Positions 61,259 through 64,000 of a stretch of 64,000 bases of DNA are shown here, in pieces. Position 1 is the stretch's first letter. Each line of letters begins with the position of its first letter. The notes under the pieces were generated by a model, which made no database searches, had not been told where the DNA came from, and worked only from the letters and a program-made list of their open reading frames with translations. The stretch is from Thermoleophilaceae bacterium (GTDB lineage Bacteria; Actinomycetota; Thermoleophilia; Solirubrobacterales; Thermoleophilaceae). A program made the translations under genes and the position numbers. The stretch is taken from positions 413,864 through 477,863 of the forward strand of contig JAUJNF010000001.1 in assembly GCA_030446485.1 (NCBI GenBank). The letters are read 5' to 3'.

Positions 61259-62128
61259 GTGCTTCTCACTCGGTCTGCCGTGGTCGTCCTCGTCGTTTTG
61301 CTGCTCGCCGCCTTCCTGAGCGCCTGCGGTGAGGAGGAGACGGCGCCGCCAGCCGATGAATCGGCTCCTCAGGCCGCCGAGCCTGGGCTCCAGCACGTCC
61401 ACGGCCTCGGGGTAAGCGGCGAGCAGCTGTACATCGCCACGCATAGCGGGCTCTGGGTGGCTCCCGACGGGCAGACCAAGGCCCGGCGCGTCGGCCCGTC
61501 CCGACAGGACATCATGGGCTTCTCCATCGTCAGTGGTGGGCGCTTCATCGGCTCAGGGCACCCCGACCCGAGCGAGGCCGATCTGCCGCCCAACCTGGGG
61601 CTCATCGAGTCCTCAGATGGCGGCAGGAGCTGGAAGGGCGTCTCGCTGCTCGGCGAGGCCGACTTCCATGTGCTCGAGTCCGCCGGGCGGCAGGTCTACG
61701 GGTTCGACGGTACCCAGGGACGCCTGATGGTCTCCACCGATGGCGGTCGCTCCTGGGCGCAGCAGATGCCGCCGGCGCCGGTGTTCAGCCTCGCCATCGA
61801 CCCGAGCGAGCCCGATCACGTCGTCGCCGCCACGGAACTCGGCGTCTTCGAGTCTTCAAACGCCGGCGAGGATTGGCGGCCCCTGCGTGACGACCTGGCG
61901 GGGCTGGTGGCCTGGCCGTCGGCAGAAAGCTTGTACCTGATCGACGCCGAAGGACACGTGCTGGTCAGTCGAAACGCCGGGCGGCAATGGCAACCAGCCG
62001 GGAGCACCGGCGGCCAGCCCGCGGCGTTCATCGCAGAAGGCGAGGAGCTGTACGCCGCGCTGGCGGATGGAACCGTCAAGCAATCAACCGATGGCGGCCG
62101 CGCGTGGAGCGTCAGAGTGACGCCTTGA
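61259..62128 (+). CDS. F510_1955-like beta-propeller lipoprotein
   Basis: A 289-residue secreted lipoprotein from GTG 61259, with lipobox LSAC (Cys 23) then an acidic/proline linker and a BNR/sialidase-like propeller: LQHVHGLGVSGEQLYIATHS, then IESSDGGRSWKGV, MVSTDGGRSWAQQM, ESSNAGEDWRPL, VSRNAGRQWQPAG and KQSTDGGRAWSVRV (Asp-box-like S-x-D-x-G-x-x-W repeats). The HVHGL start is typical of the group often found in copper islands. No catalytic residues of a glycosidase are evident, so a binding or scaffold role is more likely. Confidence 0.8.
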   Translation: MLLTRSAVVVLVVLLLAAFLSACGEEETAPPADESAPQAAEPGLQHVHGLGVSGEQLYIATHSGLWVAPDGQTKARRVGPSRQDIMGFSIVSGGRFIGSGHPDPSEADLPPNLGLIESSDGGRSWKGVSLLGEADFHVLESAGRQVYGFDGTQGRLMVSTDGGRSWAQQMPPAPVFSLAIDPSEPDHVVAATELGVFESSNAGEDWRPLRDDLAGLVAWPSAESLYLIDAEGHVLVSRNAGRQWQPAGSTGGQPAAFIAEGEELYAALADGTVKQSTDGGRAWSVRVTP

Positions 62129-62243
62129 GTGCGGTGTGGCCACTCATCGCCGGCGCCCGATAGAGGGGAATCTGAGCAACCTCCCAGACGGCGTTCACCA
62201 GAAAGGCACTGGTCGCGACTGCTGGCCACCAGAAGGTGGGAGG

Positions 62244-62259
62244 GCCGCCGCGCGGCGGC
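62244..62259. terminator. 16-bp GC palindrome between convergent cassette genes
   Basis: GCCGCCGCGCGGCGGC is a perfect palindrome in the 219-base gap between the propeller lipoprotein stop and the copZ stop. It may limit read-through in both directions. No T-tract follows. I see nothing else in this gap. Confidence 0.4.
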
Positions 62260-62347
62260 GAAGGGCTGCTGGGCTCAGCTAAGCCCGACTTCTAGCGGGG
62301 CGCTACAGGTGATAGGCAGCGACCTCGACGCCCTGAGGCAGACGCTG

Positions 62348-62557
62348 TCAGTCCGGCCGGGCGTCGTAGCCCATCTCGGCGATAACGCGCCGCAGCTCGT
62401 CTGAATGAACGCGCTGCTCGTCGTAGCGGACCCGGACGCGGGCGCGGCGGTACGAGGTAGCCGACTGCTCCACGCCCGGGAGATCCTCGAGCCGCTCATC
62501 GATCGCCAGCGCGCAACTCGCGCAGTGCATTCCGTTCACCTTAAGGGTCGTCTTCAT
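62348..62557 (-). CDS. copZ: Copper chaperone CopZ (HMA domain)
   Basis: A 69-residue single HMA domain: MKTTLKVNGMHCASCALAID with the MxCxxC copper site at residues 10-15, then SYRRARVRVRYDEQRVHSDE and MGYDARPD. It delivers Cu(I) to CopA. ATG 62557 overlaps the stop of the SafE-cupredoxin gene (TGATG), so it is the second gene of that operon. Confidence 0.93.
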   Translation of the reverse strand: MKTTLKVNGMHCASCALAIDERLEDLPGVEQSATSYRRARVRVRYDEQRVHSDELRRVIAEMGYDARPD

Positions 62558-63834
62558 CAGATCACCTCGATGCTCCCGCCGTACATGCCCATCGAGCACG
62601 AGTAATCGATCATTCCCGACGACTGCGCCGGCACGTCGACCGTGGTCTCCTGTGTCTGAGACAACACGTACTGTCGATCCTGGAACACTAGGGCGAGGGC
62701 ACAGCCGGCTGACCCATCGCCCACAAAGACGATCCGCGCCGGAGCGCCGCTGCGAATCTGCACCCGGGCCGGCGAGTAGCCGGCCGCGGTGGCGGTGATC
62801 CGAACCTCCTGAACGCCGTCTTGTGCGGCCGGTGCCGCAACCACCGCCGGTGCCCTAGGCGGCACGACGGCCGACTTGACCTTGTCGAACGTAATCGGAG
62901 CGCCGCCGAGGGCGAGCGCCGCATTGAGCGAGACCAGCGCTACCGCAAGGATCGCTACAGCGGCGAACTTCAGAAAACGCGCTTGGGCAGCGGCGCCCAG
63001 CTTCGTGGCGAAGTAGCCGAGCGAGAAGAAGAGGGGAACGGTGCCGAGCACGAAGGCCGACATGATCAGGGACCCAGAAACAGCGCTTCCGGAATTCACG
63101 GCAAGAAGGGCGATGGCCTGCGTAACGCCGCAGGGCAGGAAAACCGTCAGGGCACCGAGCAGAGCCGGGGCGAAAGCGTCCTGCCCCCGAGCAGTCCGCC
63201 TGATCCGCCGCAGCAGGAAGCTCGGAGGCTGGAGGATCGCGTAGCGGAAGATTGGATGGACGCCGAGGAAGTGCAGGGCCGTCGCGATCATCAGGAGTGC
63301 GGTGAGCCCCTGCACGACTGCCCGGGCCTCGGGCGTCGGCTGAGCCAGGGCGCCGACGGCGCCGAGGAGCGCTCCTAGAACGGCGTAAGCGACGAGCTTG
63401 GCACCAAGGAACCACAGAATGGGGGCCGCATTGCGATCCAGGCGGGTGGCGGCAGGACTTTCGCAACCCTCGACCAGTTCCCGCTCAAACGGCAGGACGG
63501 AGGCTGCCTTGCGCTGAATGCCGGACGCGGCACGATTCTCGTTCGCCTCTAAACGCTGCTCGCGCTGCGCGACCGCCGTCGCCAAGAGCCCGCCCTGTAC
63601 TGCTAGGCACGACAGGCCACCGGCAGTCAACCCGATGACCAGGACAAGCAGGAGGTTGACATTGTCCTCTGCCCCCGGCAACGCGGGCGCTGCTCGTCCA
63701 GCGAACAGGAGCAGCGCTATTAGGACGAGAGACGAGGCGGCGACCAGCCCCCATCGCTTGTCGCCGTCCGTGGCAAACTGTCGCTTGAGCGTGGCCGCGG
63801 TGGCCGGGTCGGTAGCGCGCGGGGGCGAAGTCAT
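62557..63834 (-). CDS. SafE-like membrane transporter fused to a C-terminal cupredoxin domain
   Basis: A 425-residue protein from ATG 63834 (a TTG at 63933 would lie inside an operator-like dyad and is less likely). Six or seven helices of the TauE/SafE or DsbD-like type (LVIGLTAGGLSCLAVQGGLL, LGALTVFLPCGVTQAIALLA with a CG-x-T motif, IMSAFVLGTVPLFFSLGYFA) are followed by a beta-sandwich (VRITATAAGYSPARVQIRSG) ending FVGDGSAGCALAL and IDYSCSMGMYGGSIEVI. The end carries Cys and Met ligands suited to copper. It probably moves or carries copper or reducing power across the membrane for the cassette. Confidence 0.85.
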   Translation of the reverse strand: MTSPPRATDPATAATLKRQFATDGDKRWGLVAASSLVLIALLLFAGRAAPALPGAEDNVNLLLVLVIGLTAGGLSCLAVQGGLLATAVAQREQRLEANENRAASGIQRKAASVLPFERELVEGCESPAATRLDRNAAPILWFLGAKLVAYAVLGALLGAVGALAQPTPEARAVVQGLTALLMIATALHFLGVHPIFRYAILQPPSFLLRRIRRTARGQDAFAPALLGALTVFLPCGVTQAIALLAVNSGSAVSGSLIMSAFVLGTVPLFFSLGYFATKLGAAAQARFLKFAAVAILAVALVSLNAALALGGAPITFDKVKSAVVPPRAPAVVAAPAAQDGVQEVRITATAAGYSPARVQIRSGAPARIVFVGDGSAGCALALVFQDRQYVLSQTQETTVDVPAQSSGMIDYSCSMGMYGGSIEVI

Positions 63835-63924
63835 CTCTCGCCCGACACCGCGTGCGCGTGTTACCTCGTGCCGCGCCTTTCGACTGCGACCTTGCTGTCG
63901 TTTAGTCTTCCCCACCGGCGTCCC

Positions 63925-63941
63925 ACTACGCAATGTAGCAG
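63925..63941. promoter_or_regulatory. Putative BlaI-type operator, cassette site 5 (before SafE-cupredoxin)
   Basis: CACTA-cgcaatg-TAGCA matches eight of ten half-site bases with the same 7-base spacing, about 91 bases upstream of the ATG. The last 59 bases of the window hold nothing else I can identify. Confidence 0.55.
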
Positions 63942-64000
63942 TTCGAGTCGACCCGCCCGCCGACGCCGGTCGAGAGGCTTGCAGGCCGCCCCTTCATTGC

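Overview
The window is very GC-rich, almost fully coding DNA with frequent GTG starts and ATGA/GTGA gene overlaps. Two conserved actinobacterial blocks are present: metG-tatD-rsmA-ispE followed by tRNA-Gln-glmU-prs, and ffs-dnaX-ybaB-recR-lysC-asd. Together with an NAD-type isocitrate dehydrogenase, a CCG-domain succinate dehydrogenase and a fused LivF-LivG protein, this suggests a chromosome of a deep-branching actinomycete, probably Thermoleophilia (Solirubrobacterales or Gaiellales type). The lineage is an inference from gene content, not a measured placement.

Layout. 1-5.5 kb: a cut-off flavin-dependent oxidoreductase gene with a GntR regulator, arfB, a SirB1-like gene, prs and glmU, a frameshifted HNH nuclease gene and tRNA-Gln. 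5.5-16 kb: a CdaR-type regulator, ispE, rsmA, tatD, metG, an M23 peptidase, rsmI, a ROK kinase, an LCP cell-wall ligase and an FmdB-type zinc ribbon. 16-22 kb: glycyl-tRNA synthetase, a coiled-coil membrane protein, and an MMPL exporter with a TetR repressor that share a near-identical 19-bp operator. 22-31.7 kb: lon with a small heat-shock gene, a metallo-beta-lactamase-fold enzyme, malate and isocitrate dehydrogenases flanking a broken, internally duplicated helix-turn-helix gene, and a site-2 protease. 31.8-35.5 kb: succinate dehydrogenase sdhA-sdhB plus an HdrB/SdhE-like subunit. sdhA and sdhB carry three single-base frameshifts as sequenced. 35.5-48 kb: a DNA glycosylase, a wall-anchored cupredoxin, two polytopic glycosyltransferase-like proteins, the aspartate-pathway and DNA-replication block with a possible 58-codon gene between dnaX and ybaB, the SRP RNA and an M23 peptidase.

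48.1-50 kb: a small degraded integrative element. It lies between tRNA-Val and a perfect 46-bp copy of the tRNA 3' end, and contains an integrase remnant and a diguanylate cyclase gene. 50.2-55.1 kb: a complete branched-chain amino-acid-type ABC operon. 55.5-64 kb: a copper-associated accessory cassette made of three tiny membrane proteins, a BlaI-type repressor, an M56 protease, an Lgt paralogue, CopA ATPase, a beta-propeller lipoprotein, CopZ and a SafE-cupredoxin fusion.

The most interesting signal is in that cassette. A dyad of the form TACTA-N7-TAGTA, not previously known to me in this exact form, lies in front of its transcription units (about 55.55, 57.93, 61.16, 61.24 and 63.93 kb). 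This suggests one BlaI/M56-controlled copper regulon that also recruits a dedicated lipoprotein-lipidation enzyme. The frameshifts in sdhA, sdhB, the HNH gene and the M23 gene are mostly single-base and often next to G runs, so a consensus error in the assembly should be excluded before any gene loss is inferred.
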